Source: Omphalotus guepiniiformis
Taxonomy: Eukaryota; Basidiomycota; Agaricomycetes; Agaricales; Omphalotaceae
Length of the DNA: 64,000 bases
NCBI GenBank assembly: GCA_028554645.1
Contig: JAQOOI010000022.1
Span: 868,001-932,000 of the forward strand
Direction of reading: 5' to 3'
Part shown: in pieces, positions 23,292 to 35,586 of the stretch
Numbering within the stretch: position 1 is the first letter of the stretch
Layout: each line of letters starts with the position of its first letter
Notes under the pieces: generated by a model
What the model was told of the DNA's origin: nothing
The model's database searches: none
What the model saw: only the letters and a program-made list of their open reading frames with translations
Position numbers and translations under genes: made by a program

Positions 23292-24794
23292 GGGGTAAGA
23301 AGGGCGAAGGAAATGAACGGCGAGCTAAATAGATGTCCTTTTGTATGACGCTTGAGTCATTTGGCACCTCGTTTAAGCCGCTCGGTGTAGGAGTGGTTGG
23401 GTGGCGATTATTATTGCGCTTGCACAAGGGGATGAACAATGGAAACCGAGAATGGCACGTTGTTTGGGATTTCTATGAAATTCGGGCGAAAGAAGATCAT
23501 AATGATACATATAAAAAGCTTCGATCAAAAATGGCCAATCCCATGGCCTATGGGTCCAAGCGCGCCGCAACAGCACTTGCAGGGTTCTTGTTAGCGATGG
23601 TACCGGTGCATAATTCAGAATAGATGCTTAATCGCTCAGCTGTGTTCAGAGCGACCCATATCAGGTAGATCAGTAAGAACAAGCAAACAGAATGAAAGGT
23701 GGCTGAAATAAGACATTACTGATATTGAAAACCATAACTGTAGCAGGAGTCGCGGGGTCCGATGGGCGACCTGAAGTTGTCAGGTACGGGTATCAGAAGC
23801 TAGCGGAATCGGAAGTATTATGTAGCTGTGGTGTAAATATGCTTTGTTCCAGTAGGTAAATTCCAGATAATTCCAGACGATTCCTTCAGGCTCAGTAGCG
23901 TGCGGACGTGCGGTTACCAGGTTGAAACATTTAACATACAGTATGCAGGGACGAAGGACGACTGGGAGCAGTAAGCTGTTTGTTCGTGTGTGGCTATCCA
24001 CTCTGGATTTTAACGCTTTGACTGCTGTTACAACAGCCTCCTTGCTTGGTTACTCTTTAGTTTTCTGTTTGGGATGTACAATAATAATGAGTTACATGGA
24101 CAGGCCAGTGTGTCTGATAGTCCGAATCCACTGTGGGCCAAGCACGGCCAACAGCATGATACATCTGGGGGTGGCAAAATGATTTCGCACATAGCACATA
24201 ACAACATTGTCAGCGCTAACCACTTACAGCAGAACATTCAACAGCCGTCCGCGCTTTCAATAAACGAAGACAAGCCATCACAGATGATAGATCTGATGAA
24301 TTATTTAAATCTCTGAACGATCACACGCATTCATATCCACCCGATGTAGCTTACCACCACAAAGGGACAATGATGATGCCGCCCGCAGGTATAACAGCAA
24401 TCCAGAGATGCCACACAGCAAGGACCTGCAATCCGGCCTACAGGCGGATAGCGAGATGTTTGACCATTAAAAGGGCGAATGATGAGCTACGAGCTATACA
24501 TTATGCGTTTACGTTGATAGGGGGGAGTACTGGAAGAAAAAAAGTGAATGAATTGATAGTCAGGAACGCAAACGAATGTAAATGCCAAGTGTATAGCGAA
24601 GTAAAAACAGCACAAACTGAATATGCAATATTTGCAAAAGGGCACCGCGAAAAATATGATCTTTCAATCTGCATCCACCACCCTCCACAGCATCACTCGA
24701 TGATTCGGCCGACAATAAACTTACAATTGGTGGGACGACAGGATGAAAAAACTGGAAAGGGGGAGAACGCGCTCCCTTGATTCCTTATCCTTAT
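23292..24794. other. Intergenic region, 1.5 kb
   Basis: No supportable gene. An open frame of 136 codons at 24370-24780 (+) has no domain, and its composition looks noncoding. It would overlap the 3' UTR of the neighbouring minus-strand gene. Confidence 0.4.
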
Positions 24795-25702
24795 TTACTC
24801 GGCGACAATCAGCCCGCCCATGGCCCTCTGCACCTCTCTCATTGCCTGATCAACGCCGCCTTGAGCGGGGCTCGTTCCGGGACTTCCGCTCCCGTTGATA
24901 GCTCTGGAGCCAAGAGACGGGTGTCTGACGCCCAGCGCGGCACCCAACATCCTCTTCCCTGGGTCCCCAATCCGTGGGCCACCAGCAAGTGAACTGAAAT
25001 CAGGGTTCAGACTCGTGGCCAAAATCGCCGGATCAGAGGGAGGACTCGGGTTAGAGACGGCTTCCCCCAGGGAAGAGCTGATTAACGAGTTGAGTGTAGG
25101 GTGTGAGGGGAGGTTCGGCAGTGTAGGAGATGGCTCGCGCCCGGCGCCTTGATATTCCGGGATAGAAACCGACTGCGCGATGCTACCAACGCCATTGTGG
25201 CGGTAGCCATTAGTTGTCGCCGGTCCAGAGACTGTGCGATTAGAGGGAAAGCCAGAGATAGAACTGGCTCGGTTGGTGTGCCGTGAGGCATTGCTGGGGT
25301 TATGCTGACCCCGCGAGTTCACGGAATGGATGACGGTTTGAGCGTCAGCGCCGTCATACGGCCTAATGGTAGCAGGTATTCCGGTGCTACTGGAAGTGAG
25401 GATAGGTGGAGGGTATGCCAGTGTATGCAAATAAGCACGCTTGGCTGATTAAAAATGACGAAAATACAGAATGTTTCAGATCTCAAGAAAACAGGGAAAG
25501 ACAGCGTTGACTCACCGACAGATGCATCCTGAAAGACAATCAATAAACTAGTATCGTCCCTCCATTTGATCTTAAACCCGCCACTGATATTCTCCCACTC
25601 GGAGAACGCAGCCTGAATATCTTTGGTCTTCAATTCCTTCGGGAAGCCAGTCAAAGAGAGAATACGCGTGACAGAAGCGGAAAGGCTAGCAAGCGAAGAC
25701 AT
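24795..25702 (-). CDS. Thc1/R3HCC1L-type RRM-domain protein
   Basis: Two exons, 25702 to about 25516 and about 25441 to 24795, joined at DASVAKRAYLHTLAYPPP. The N-terminal 80 residues form a degenerate RRM-like fold (RILSLTGFPKELKTKDIQAA, WENISGGFKIKWRDDTSLLIV, FQDASVAKRAYL), which I associate with the Thc1/R3HCC1L family. The rest is Ser/Asn/Pro-rich and disordered, ending in a likely helix, AMREVQRAMGGL. An RNA-related role is inferred from the fold only. The start at MSSLASLSAS places the RRM at the N-terminus; the frame is open further upstream to 25903, but that stretch looks like leader. Stop TAA at 24795-24797. Confidence 0.65.
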
Positions 25703-26627
25703 TGGGTCGAAAGAGAAACAACTCAAAGACGAAACTGAAGAATCAGAGGCGGAGAATACAAAAGTCAGAGCAACAGCCCTTTTGAAGTTCCTATAAGAAC
25801 CGACGGCTTCGAGGGACGAATAGCGGTTATGAAGAGTGCAGAACTTGCAGGAAAAGCGAAGAGAATATTTTAAACGGAGGATAACTGTAAGGATACGAGG
25901 CAACGATCCAAAAAGCGAGTGAAATTTTGGAGGAGACGATAAGTATTACAGAGTGTCAGGGTAAGAGATTTCGTCTATATACACCTGCCCATCACCCTTC
26001 ATCACTTCCAGTTTCCCACGCTCTTACCCTCCAGTCTTCCAGCACGTAAAGAAACATATTGTTCCAGCGAGACTTTACACTGCTCGTTATCACCAGCGAA
26101 CCCACCCCTGTAGCTCGGAGCAGAATAGTGGCTGGAATCAACGTCAACTGACCGAGATACAAGCTGATTGTGGAAAAATGAAATACAAGTTCCAAAGAGA
26201 TTTCGCATACGAGATAAATGACTCGAGACTCGAGTGTTCGTTCACCTGTGCAGAGGTGATTGACTCACCAGTAGTTGAGGGTTCGTATAACCTATAGCAT
26301 AAGAAACCTTCCACAGAAGGGAAGCCCTGACTCGAAAGGTGCTGTTATAAAAGGTAAGATCCTAGCCAGAGGGGAGCCTGGCGATGAATAGATACTTGAG
26401 ATTCCTTCAGTACGTGGCCTGAGCTTGAGAACAACGTATGCAGTTCTGGAAAAACGTTAGAATGGAAAGATAATGAGCAAGTCAGTCAGGGAGAAGGCAA
26501 GGAGCACGAATGGTGATGGTCACGTCGACCTGCCAGCCAGCCGATTCCATTTTCGGTTACATACCTTCAAGTCTACCGTAACAAACTTTCTCATACCCTC
26601 AGATTCCTCCTGCTGGAGTCAATCACA
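25703..26627. other. Divergent intergenic region
   Basis: 925 bp between divergent starts. It contains open frames in both directions that overlap and have no family match. Presumed promoters and 5' leaders. Confidence 0.45.
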
Positions 26628-28072
26628 ATGGATGCTGAGCTATCGCGTGTATACCACCTCATCGCCGAGCTCAGCGAGCAGCTTCAGCATAACCTGAAAA
26701 TTACAAAAACGTTACAATCCCAAGCAAGCGCTTTAAAAGTGAGTATGACGGCTTCATTTTCGACGATTTCGGGATAGATTGAACTTGTATACTTTCCTAG
26801 TCTGATGCTACGAATGTAAGCTCTGGTTTTGCTTTAAGACGGTTCAATGTCGATCTCTCAAAAGGTGGAGTTGTATTTGCGTCTGTGAAGAGCACTTGCA
26901 CTTATTCATATGAGTTTTTGCAGAGATCTTCGAGTCGGAGCTGGAGCGAACGAATGCACAGATCATTCTCGAGAATCAAACACTGTTACATGAAAACAAG
27001 CAGCTCAGTTTGCTTCTGAAGGAGTATGAAGGAACTCTGGAAACAATCATGTCTAAATTCCGAAATCATGCGGTACGCGTCCTTGTTCTGCCATTTCTCT
27101 CTTCAGTTAATTAAAACTTCGTCCTATTAGCTGGCAGCTCAACAGCACGAACTGACTTTAACACGACATTACGAGACACTCATCCTTGCCCGCGAAACAC
27201 AGGACCTTTCTTCCGACCTCTCCTCCACAGTTAATATGTTTCACTCACTGCGGCGCTTATCCCATCACCTGCGAAATGCTGTCCGTGCTATGACGGGCGA
27301 AGCACCGGACATGAATCACGACTCCGAGGACGTAGATAACACCTTCGTCGACCTAGCCGAACTCATGTCTCTCATAGAGTCTCTTTCTGGACCGGAAGAC
27401 AGCAACGGAAATTATCCCGAACTGGACGGTCGCGCGGACTGGGCTTTAGAGCGAGAGTGTGAAATTGCTAGACTTGAGAAGGAGAACGAAGAACTTCGGC
27501 GAATACTAAAGATAGACGCGGAGAGTATTGCCGCGAGTGGGATTGATATGCAGGCTGAGATTGCCCGTATGGAACCTGGAAGACATCTCGAACTCAGAGA
27601 CCGCGGGAAAGATCGTAGCGGTCATCATCACTCTGGCAGTGGAGATCAATGGGAGAAGGGTCTACCCCCATCATACATGTGGGATGCATCCGGTAAGAGT
27701 CCTGGAATGCAACAGCAGCAGCAGCAGCAACAGCAACAGCATCCTCCACCAAATTACTCCCAGTCGGGAATGGGGCCGATGCAAGGTGGTGCTCCTTTGC
27801 AGAGAGCTGTTGAGCTGCCTGGGATGCGTACAGGCTCTGTCGGACCGAGAAAGTGGCCGAAATTTGAGCGTTGGGAACCTTGGGTACCTAGTGCTGGTGT
27901 GGGCGGTGCTGGTTCTGGTTCTGGTGCTGGTGGGTTACCTCCCCTACCTCCCCCTCCTCCACAAGGGTCGAACATGTGGCCTGGTCAACCTCCGTCAGCT
28001 GCCTCGCAGATCATGAACGATCGAGCGTGGCCAGCTCAGGGGGGAGGCGCTGGCTTGGACTTGAATCGGTAA
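26628..28072 (+). CDS. SIKE/FGFR1OP2-family coiled-coil protein (STRIPAK component)
   Basis: Coiled-coil protein of about 405 residues. Exons 26628-26738, 26801-26815, 26926-27072 and 27131-28072. The N-terminal coiled coil runs [20 protein letters not shown], then [20 protein letters not shown], and has the family hallmark [19 protein letters not shown]1OP2/SIKE proteins, including Sordaria SCI1, are small subunits of the striatin-interacting phosphatase and kinase complex that controls hyphal fusion and development. A second coiled coil sits at [20 protein letters not shown]. The C-terminal third is low complexity with a ten-residue polyGln run and PPLPPPPP. Exon 2 is only 15 nt. The acceptor of exon 3 follows a cag-ag pair, and only the second AG keeps frame. 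Confidence 0.8.
27709..27742 (+). repeat. CAG/CAA trinucleotide tract (polyGln)
   Basis: Ten consecutive glutamine codons, mostly CAG with CAA interruptions, lie within the SIKE/FGFR1OP2 coding region. Such a tract may vary in length between strains. Confidence 0.85.
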
Positions 28073-28635
28073 AACCTAGGATGGATGATACACTATATGT
28101 CCGCTTCTCATAATTTATATAAGCTTGTATCGTTATGATGGTTTAATATTGCAATGCTATGATTTGGATTATACGTTGTTTTTTTTCCTAAGGGCAGGAT
28201 ACAGTATGCAGAAAGCACACAAATATCCTGGACTAGATATAATTTGCTTTGACCACCTCCGGCAGGCGCATGGTGACAGACCGGATATTGAAGTTGGAAC
28301 GATATTCCCTTGCTGCTTCAACGCACAATAGAGCCACTATGTGATAGAGAGCCTGCTCAAATCTTTTCAAGTAGTTTCCCTGAGTTCTGGAGCAGCTGTT
28401 GAACTGGGCAACTATCATATCTGATCTGATTTGTCTGTTTTCAAACCGAAGTCTGTTTCCAAGGCAAAATACAGACTTTATTACTCCAGACGAGATAATT
28501 ATTGCTATGGTACAACATGAAGGCTATGATACTACAAATGATGAAAGATCGTATATGTCGTGACGGTATGTTATACATTGCACAACCTATTCCATGTTTG
28601 TTTTGTTATGCCGTAGACTCGTACAAAGCGGTAAT
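28073..28635. other. Convergent 3' intergenic region
   Basis: AT-rich spacer, no supportable gene, likely 3' UTRs of the two flanking genes. Confidence 0.45.
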
Positions 28636-30273
28636 TCAAAAAGGCTTCGGATTGTCCCTACTTGACTTGCCAGAACCTCCGGGATACGATGTCATAGTTC
28701 GCGAGCGTTTCGGAGTCGACGCGCTTGCATCAGTTTGGGCAGTCGATTCGCCATACGAGGTAGATCTTTTTGGAGTACGAACACCACTGCTGGGACCAGC
28801 AGGAATGGGTTCAGAAGTTGGAGCAGAAACGGAGTCCCTCGGCCTTCCATGCACCTCAAAATCCCATGCAGCCGGTAAAATCGCAATAGGCAACAACCAC
28901 GTCGCGGTCAACACCACACCGTTTCCTGTGTCCTTCGACTGTACTCTTCCCCATGACCATGCTACGAAACCCCCGACATACCCAAGATAAGGTGACATCC
29001 TCTTGATCATCATCAACGCAGGTCTCATCTGAGGAGGCACCATCATGATAGGAACCTGGTCGACGATCCACTTGAGAGCCGCGGTGACCATAGCTCCTCT
29101 CTTAGCGGCGGCGACGTGTGCGTTGGATAGCTGGGCCATGATCGGGGGTGGAAGGAAAAGACGATATCCCCACCATGTGACTTCAAGAGAAAGCTTGGTG
29201 GAGGACGGATAGAATGTACGCTTCGCCTTCGGCGGAGATTTTGGTGATTTAGTGGGGGGTGACTCGCCGGGAGGCTTTTGATTCAGCGTCGTGGAGTCAG
29301 AAGCTCCAGCGCTGGTGGAAGGCCCGCTTCGGTCACCTGTATCAGCCGAATATTCCTGGTCATCAACATACTCCAGCTCTGATTCTGCGATCTCGGGCTC
29401 AAGATCTGTTGTGGGCTGAAGCGGGGTACACATCATGATACTATCCTCCTCTCCATACCCTGGGTCATCGACGGCTTCCTCGGTAGCTTCGGTTGCCCTT
29501 CCTTTCCCTTTGTCGGCAGTACTTGGCTTTTTAGAGTATCCCAGCTTATCCAGCATAGCCCACACGCTCTCTCTTCCCTTTTCAATTCCTTTCCCAACTT
29601 CCCCGTTCATGATCGTCTCCGAGGAAAGCATAGTAGCAAGCTTGGAGTCAATGCCAGAAAACATCGAGCCCGACCCCCGAGACGAATTGCCATTCCCATC
29701 TTCACTGGTTTGAAGGGGTGTAGCAGGTGCACTACTGCTGTTCCCCCTAGTTGTCGATTTAGAGCCAAGATAGAACTTCTCATCGATCAGGGCTTTGATC
29801 CTCATGGCCAACGTACGGGAATCCGGTGCATCATCTGCGTTCATCGACTCCGAGCCCTGAGTCGCACTCTCCCCTCGACCTGCCTCTGCGCTACCATTTG
29901 GGTCATCGGCTATCGATCCGTTATCGTCAACCCTGTTTCCTTCGTTGGTTTTGGGCGTAGTATACTTCAACTTCTCCTTCCATTTCTCAAGCTCCACCTT
30001 CCACTGCTCCACGTTATAGTTCCAGTCACTCGCACCTGTTCCACTGTTTGGTAATACGGATAAGTCCCACGACGACGGAGGGAACGACGGCAGCTTAGTA
30101 TCATTCCATTTGAAACCACTAGTTGTGAATGATTTGAAGCGTGCAAGTGCAGAAAGCTTGGCTTTAGGAAGAACATGGGGGGCACTAGTAGTATGAGATT
30201 CAGAGTTTGACGTTGACGCTTCGGGTTCAGCGACACTTGCTGCAACATCAATTTCTGAATTAGTGGTGGACAT
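28636..30273 (-). CDS. Uncharacterised protein with two probable membrane segments
   Basis: Intron-free 545-codon frame. The N-terminal 350 residues are acidic, Ser/Thr-rich and disordered, with a short conserved-looking block KLSALARFKSFTTSGFKW and a helix VEQWKVELEKWKEKLK. The C-terminal part has a folded core starting VTWWGYRLFLPPPIM, a probable hydrophobic helix YLGYVGGFVAWSWGRV, and a second, TATWLLPIAILPAAW. Ser/Arg-rich residues follow. The pattern suggests a membrane-anchored protein with a large soluble N-terminal arm; organelle unknown. I do not recognise a family. The uninterrupted length and codon pattern support a real gene, with start at MSTTNSEIDV. Confidence 0.65.
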   Translation of the reverse strand: MSTTNSEIDVAASVAEPEASTSNSESHTTSAPHVLPKAKLSALARFKSFTTSGFKWNDTKLPSFPPSSWDLSVLPNSGTGASDWNYNVEQWKVELEKWKEKLKYTTPKTNEGNRVDDNGSIADDPNGSAEAGRGESATQGSESMNADDAPDSRTLAMRIKALIDEKFYLGSKSTTRGNSSSAPATPLQTSEDGNGNSSRGSGSMFSGIDSKLATMLSSETIMNGEVGKGIEKGRESVWAMLDKLGYSKKPSTADKGKGRATEATEEAVDDPGYGEEDSIMMCTPLQPTTDLEPEIAESELEYVDDQEYSADTGDRSGPSTSAGASDSTTLNQKPPGESPPTKSPKSPPKAKRTFYPSSTKLSLEVTWWGYRLFLPPPIMAQLSNAHVAAAKRGAMVTAALKWIVDQVPIMMVPPQMRPALMMIKRMSPYLGYVGGFVAWSWGRVQSKDTGNGVVLTATWLLPIAILPAAWDFEVHGRPRDSVSAPTSEPIPAGPSSGVRTPKRSTSYGESTAQTDASASTPKRSRTMTSYPGGSGKSSRDNPKPF

Positions 30274-30447
30274 TGTGGTTGCAAGGAAAGGTGAAAACTT
30301 GTAGCGAACTTGTATATGATCTCATCAACTCCATAGATACTAGATTAGATAACAAAGATAATAGATTAGATAAAATGAACTGCTGTCGATCCCGAGAAGT
30401 TCATTTGTCAAAATGACTACGAAACTGAAATCATCCACTTCAAGAGG

Positions 30448-32327
30448 CTAGGCAAAGTATTTTGCTAGGAACGCCTCGAAGTCTCGCCTCGTCTCATGCC
30501 CTTCGTCCCATGCCGTTGCCATTCCCTCACATACGACTTCATATCTTTCCCGCACTTGCTGTCCTTCGTCACCTTTAATCCGAGTCAGAAGGGACCTTAC
30601 TTCTTCTCTAGCAGCATCGACTGTATACGTCGGATGTGGACCATCTTTGAACCGGTAAGGAACCCGCCCCTGCTTCCCTGTGCGTACCTCAATCAACTCG
30701 AACGCTGCTTGATGAGATAAAGTCATCCGAGCTGCATTGAACGGCTGATCAGCGTAAAAAGGCCAAAATATTCTGTGCGAGTTTTTATTTAAAGAGGTCA
30801 AAAAAGTTTCAAGAAATACATACAGAGGAACGCGAGCAATGAATGCCTCTTGCATGCTGTTCCACCCGCCATGGGTGACAAACCACCCGGTAACAGGATG
30901 CGAAAGGATAATTTCTTGCGGTGCCCACTGACAACTCAGTCCGATTTCACAGTCCGATATCGCCTTCTTCTTGTCTTCGGTTAAGCTGGCGAACATAGAC
31001 GCGTTAGATAAAATAAATGGAGTCTGGCTAGCAATGAGTTCCTCCAGTAAAGCCCAAAGCTTTTCTGGTTCAAGGGGCCAGAACATTGTGCCAAAGGATA
31101 TCTAAAACGCACTCAGAGTATGCGACATTACGCAATGTGGGTCTACTTACATAGAGCAAGGATTTATTCCCAAATCGAATTTGCATGCGGTCGAGGAACG
31201 CTATCGTAGTCTGCTCAGTCTCCGTCATCTCTGTCGCTCGAGCATTCGGAAGAGATAACGGGCCCAAGGCATAGAATGTCTTTCCCAAGGAGTTATACCA
31301 TTGCTTCGCTGCATCGATGGACTCTTCCTCAAATGCTGAGGAGGATATGCAAACCATTCCATCTACTTCACGAATGTAAATTTGACCACGCCTTTCTATA
31401 TTGGTTTGCGGAAAAGGGACCTGTCAGCGACCAGTGAGCATGACATTGATAAAAATGACATCCACGAAATCACCCACATCTTGTGGCATGAACTCGTAGT
31501 CATACATGGGCGGTATACCAGGTACTTCATGTACCTTCCCGGTGCTTGAATGTGTCTAAATAGACGAATGAGAAAGAACGAAGTCTGACGCATTCAAAAC
31601 ATACTTTCTGAGCATATGTCGCCAAGGCTTCCTTCGCCCTGATACGCCCGGCGGCAGTTTCAAGCTCGGGTTCAACAGGACCACCAAGATGATGCGGACC
31701 GAACACACTAGTTATTGCACCTGCCGGTGCTACTATCCAAGCAAGGATGGCTACTTGTCTCTTCGAGACTGCTCGAACTTTCTCGTACGCGTACGAAGCA
31801 AATGGCTGAGTGAGAGACATCAGTTTCACGAGGAACTGGTAGCAAAACATACACAATTTACATCAATGACAGCAACAGTCGGACGCGGCAATCCATCGTA
31901 TGTCCTCCCGGAAGATTTACATGTTACTGGCTGCAAGGAGTAGAGTGCTTCAAAGGCTGGGTCAAACTCGGGAAGACCAATGAAAATATTTGCCGGATTG
32001 CCAGATACATCTATCACGCTGCACGATATTGAGTACGATGGAAGCAACCAATCTGATGTACTCAACTTGAGGCGTGAGGAAATAGCCTCATATCTATCTG
32101 GGCTGAGCTTGAGGGACAGCTCATTTACGAATTTCGCGTACACTGCGCTATCGGTCAAAAGAGTGAAGATGATGTCGGGACGCGCTTCAAGAATCAACGC
32201 CGCTAGGACGACGACGGGTTTGGTATGACCTGAGAGGAGCTCAGTATCAGAGAACGTTCAGGGAACAATTTCATATACTCCAAGTGGGGTAAGGGTGAAA
32301 CACTAAGTGGTTTTTGTTCATACTCAT
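30448..32327 (-). CDS. UDP-glycosyltransferase (GT1 family)
   Basis: Transfers a sugar from a UDP-sugar to a small lipophilic acceptor; acceptor unknown. The C-terminal donor-binding PSPG-like box is WAPQEIILSHPVTGWFVTHGG, then WNSMQEAFIARVPLIFWPFYADQ after splicing out a 52-nt intron near 30776-30827. The catalytic-domain start ISFGTMFWPLEPEKLW follows another intron. The N-terminal PYPTWSHTKP corresponds to the usual GHxxP region (Gly replaced by Ser if the first junction is read correctly). Exon 1 begins at 32327 (MSMNKNHLVFHPYPTW). All recognised junctions keep frame, with no premature stop, so the gene looks intact. No signal peptide. A decayed relative lies at about 41.0-41.5 kb on the other strand. 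Confidence 0.83.
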
Positions 32328-33488
32328 GCTGGATAGAAGGTGGATGAAGGGAACTTGCTCACCTGAAAAGCGAATTCTGCGCTCGTTATATATGTAATGG
32401 TAAACCTCGGATGTGACATATCTGATAAGAGAACGATAAGCTAGCCCGCTCGATCAAGTTGCCACGAATTTTAAAAAACGTTTCTTCCAATGGTGACCAA
32501 GAACTTCCTTGTCAATGTAATGTTTTCAATATTGATATTCGTCTACGTCTATGAAAGACTAAGGTTGATAATCGACCTCGACTGTCAATGTAATGATGAT
32601 CAGTGGGCTTCTCGAGGGCAGACAGTTCACACAGGGGGAACGTGCCTTTATCCCAATCGGAGGAAACCAGGCAAGTAATCATACGAGAATCTAGTCTGTG
32701 TTCAATTTTTATTACGACTTGTAAAGTCTGGTTGTCCAAAATCACCAGTAAAAGAGTCCGGGTGTGAGTCACCGAGAAATATATGCAGATGATTGGATGC
32801 AAATTGGATGACTTCCCGTAAGAATTTAGGGCCAATTTGCCCGGCACTGAACTTCGAGTAAAATCGCTTTCCACGCGGACTTTGTTGCTTGAAGAGCGTG
32901 CGTGGGTCAAGCACGGACCGCAATTTGCTGTAAATCTGCGAGCCTCGTGATCTCAATTACCCATAATGTATGCTTCAATCAAGTTCAATGTAAAATAACT
33001 ACTTACAAGCGATACCTGATAGTTTTGTGAACCAAGATGTTACATTTCTGCGAGGCTGTCCATGTTCTCAATTGCGATATAAAGCGAGCATGATTGACAG
33101 ACCCGTGGCTTTGTCAACAAGCCTAGCGTTTTAACGAGATCTTGCAAATGCTTCTTCCAGGATACCTCCTTCCAAGATGTAAGCTTCAGCCGAAACTTAC
33201 ATTAGGCATTCACAAATCACAGATCCTTGGGCAGCAAAATCTCTTTCTTAGAAAACAGCTGTAAGAGAGCCAGCCAATCTTCAAGCGCCAAGCACCAAGC
33301 GTTGACCAGCACCAATCAACTCGGAAATCGCGTCCTGGTGGAGCGGATAGATTCACGTTCAACTACTGCCTTCATTGCGATCGTCCGTGATGGTACATGC
33401 TATAAAGTAACAAAACAATTTGAGGTATTACAATCGCGAAGCGGATGAACAGACCAATAACGCAGACACGACATCGACCATGGCTCCT
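32328..33488. other. Intergenic region between UGT and CSN2
   Basis: About 1.2 kb between two minus-strand genes. Minus-strand open frames overlap at 32512-32956 in two registers; they might be a remnant exon but match no family I know. It also contains the UGT promoter and the CSN2 3' end. Confidence 0.4.
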
Positions 33489-35435
33489 TCACCACCGGTC
33501 TTCCCGTATGAAAGCTTCGGTCATTCCAGCTGGGTCACCTCTTCCGCTACCTGTCTTTCCAACAATAGCGTTGTGGACGGCCTCGAGATTCTCGGTCCAT
33601 TTCTGTAATGCGGAGTACCTCTTCTTCTCCAGACTTTGTCTACCAAGAGAAATTAGACCGGTGTCAAGGCCAAAAGATGAGTGTACATACTTCCGGTCGA
33701 GCTCTAACCTCATGCCAACTTGATCTATTCGACCCTCAACCTTGCCTTCTAAGATCAGTCCTATCAACAGATCTTCGACTTCTTGAATCTCAACATTCAA
33801 TTGCTGAATCAATGGTCAATGATATGCACTTGCAAGCAGACAAGTTAGCTTACTTTGGCGAGGAAGGCTAGCTCGAGGCGTGTGTAAGGCTTGATCAGGT
33901 CAATCAGATATTGCGTACGAAGACTACGAAGTAATTCTCCGATGTGTGATCGAATGAAAGAGTCATCCATGATGGTGGAACGATTTTCTTCAAAGACATC
34001 AAGTTGAGGGGTCGTCCTTTGAGTCAAACAAGCGTACCTCGCAGAATTTTCTCCGCTGAATGTACCTCTCGTCTCTGATATGCATCAACAAGGTCAGTCA
34101 TAGCCTTGATTTGAGGGTCATTCTTGTATCTGAGGCAAAGCAGGTCAGTTCAAGAAGACAGGAATATCAAGGAAGAACTGGCTCACGGTTTCGTCTCCTG
34201 ACTGTCAAAAGGATTGACTTCACTCCCCATAAGCATGTTGGCTAATACAAGATACTTTAGCACTTGTATCCTTTGGGGAGATCCAGCCTCATCGTAATTG
34301 CGGAAGGACTCAAAGAAGTCTTCGCTCGCCTTATTCCATTGACCTAATATAATGTCGACTGATTAGTCTTTCTCTGCGCTGAAAGAATATTACGCACGCT
34401 CTCCCATCCACATCTTACCACCACACTCTTTAATGACACCCATTATACGGGGGTGCGGAATAGCAGATCGGACGTTGTTGGTAGCATTGTAAATCTCTTT
34501 CAATTTTTTGAAGTTCCTTGTCTCGTTATACATTTGAATTTCGAGAGCGTAGATCTCCAGTAGTTGAGTTCCTCGTTGAGATTGATCATCGCCGTCGCCT
34601 GCAGGCCCAGTAGCGACGTGGAGATCACGAATAAGCTGCGTTAATCGGTCAATCGAGGTTTCCTGTGCACAAATCTTTTATAATACCCTTGATAACCTCG
34701 CGTACTCTTTGCGATCCAACCAGAGCTTCGCTAGCTTCAGATTTGTCTTGGCTGATAATCGCTGAATGCAGCAGGAGGAATCAAATTAGATAGAGCGAAC
34801 ATAGTGAGACTAACGAATACCTCATTCTTAGCATCTTCCAGTGCCTTTTTCGTTGCCTGGTAGAATTTCTCCAGAATGTCAACCTCCACCGGTCCACCTT
34901 TCCCGCCCCCAACATAGTCCAAAATGCCGTTGATTGTCTTTTCGGAATAATTCCTGGTCACAGCGGATTTGGTATATGTAAGTAATTGCGTATACGTTTG
35001 CAGTGCATCGTTTGGTCGTCGAAGCGTGAGGAATAATAGTTTGGTAGATTGCTTAAGAGCTTTGAAACCCCTTCACCACGCTCTTCAGTCAAATTACGGA
35101 TGCCAGTCTATTGAACCTTACCAGTCTCCCTTTTCCTGTTCTTGGTCAACTATTGCACGAAATTCCTTCAGCGCTGCTTCAGGATTATCTTCCTTTTTCG
35201 CTGTTGTGTGTCAGTGGCACACCCCAAGCACAAGAAAGGGGCAACGCGTTGACGCACACTTGGCCTTATAATACATATTCTCCACATCTGCGCTTCCTGC
35301 CTCATCGGCATCGTCACCGTCGGAATAGTCGAAACCGTAATCCTGCATACGCGGTCAAAAGTAGATCAATGATAATGGGCTGCGACCAACCTCATCATCG
35401 CTTCCTTGCATATAATCGGCATCGTCGTCATCCAT
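33489..35435 (-). CDS. COP9 signalosome complex subunit 2
   Basis: Scaffold PCI-domain subunit of the COP9 signalosome, which removes Nedd8 from cullins. The N-terminus is very acidic ([15 protein letters not shown] then [16 protein letters not shown]) as in CSN2. Diagnostic blocks follow: AAYKEF-like [96 protein letters not shown], then the PCI winged helix ([53 protein letters not shown]). Many short introns. At 34664-34713, a 50-nt intron joins RLSR to LIRDLH; shorter alternatives break the frame. Start at 35435; stop 33489-33491. It shares a 151-bp divergent promoter with LAMTOR2. Confidence 0.93.
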
Positions 35436-35586
35436 ATTGTAGGGGTATGCGAAGAACTAGACTGTATGAGCCAATATCAAGATTACCCTGCAATAGTAAG
35501 GACTGTTACAGCGGTCTGTCAGTGTGAGACTCAGCGTCGAATGAGCGGTCACGTGTCGAAATTGCTCTTTCGCTGCCGCCACCATC
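35436..35586. promoter_or_regulatory. Short divergent promoter CSN2 / LAMTOR2
   Basis: The two start codons of these divergent genes are 151 bp apart, so both promoters must lie here or overlap the 5' ends of the transcripts. No TATA box was recognised. Confidence 0.5.

Noticed and set aside
24370..24780. 136-codon open frame on the + strand
   Set aside because: No domain or conserved block, and it ends just before the 3' end of a well-supported gene on the other strand.
32512..32956. Overlapping minus-strand frames between UGT and CSN2
   Set aside because: Two registers are open but no family was recognised, so a gene is not claimed.
34664..34713. A 24-nt intron in CSN2
   Set aside because: A 50-nt GT-AG intron using the later acceptor joins RLSR to LIRDLH and matches the family better.
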